This document shows, piece after piece, positions 6,933-6,939 of a DNA stretch of 6,939 nt. The position numbers and the translations under genes are program-made. Each line of letters begins with the position of its first letter. Positions within the stretch are counted from its first letter, which is position 1. The stretch covers positions 1-6,939 of the forward strand of contig QEUY01000195.1 of NCBI GenBank assembly GCA_003577365.1, written 5' to 3'. This stretch comes from Chloroflexota bacterium. Its GTDB lineage: Bacteria > Chloroflexota > Anaerolineae > Caldilineales > Caldilineaceae. The notes under the pieces were generated by a model. The model ran no database searches and had not been told where the DNA came from. It worked only from the letters and a program-made list of their open reading frames with translations.

Positions 6933-6939
6933 ATGCAGA
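6933..6939 (+). CDS. Possible start of the next gene, cut by the window edge
   Basis: ATG CAG A follows the TATAAT box at leaderless spacing. Only two codons are visible, so the product is unknown and the call rests entirely on the promoter. Confidence 0.3.

Overview
The window is GC-rich and all supportable genes lie on the plus strand. It has the 3' part of one gene, three complete genes, and what looks like a promoter for a further gene at the right edge. The base composition, a 62-bp nested palindromic repeat and a TATAAT box placed directly in front of an ATG suggest a bacterium of the Chloroflexota (Anaerolineae/Caldilineae-like). This is a style judgement; no taxonomic marker gene is present.

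Layout. (1) 1-969: C-terminal part of a beta-propeller protein with two visible Reg_prop-type blades and a short helical tail. (2) 970-1137: a non-coding spacer with the palindromic repeat (994-1055), then an AT-rich leader with a perfect 8-bp inverted repeat and the Shine-Dalgarno site of the next gene. (3) 1138-2970: a 610-aa protein with an N-terminal coiled coil, an Ig-like beta domain, a middle domain and a long C-terminal coiled coil. (4) 2991-5153: a 720-aa protein with the same domain order and a longer coiled coil carrying a 44-residue tandem repeat; it appears to be a diverged paralogue of the gene before it. (5) 5213-6871: a 552-aa beta-sandwich-rich protein of unknown family, possibly an internal duplication. 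(6) 6872-6939: spacer with a 10-bp palindrome and a TATAAT box 6 nt before an ATG.

How they may work together. The coiled-coil/Ig-like proteins read like elongated trimeric fibre or shaft proteins, as in phage tails and phage-tail-like contractile injection systems. None of the three complete proteins has a signal peptide, membrane segment or wall anchor, which fits particles assembled in the cytoplasm better than secreted adhesins. The working model is a fibre/baseplate-periphery module at the 3' end of a tail-like locus, with the propeller protein as an adaptor or binding subunit. This is inference: no sheath, tube, baseplate J/gp25 or AAA ATPase gene lies in the window, and the upstream sequence would decide it. 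No tRNA, rRNA, CRISPR array, transposase or convincing intrinsic terminator was seen.
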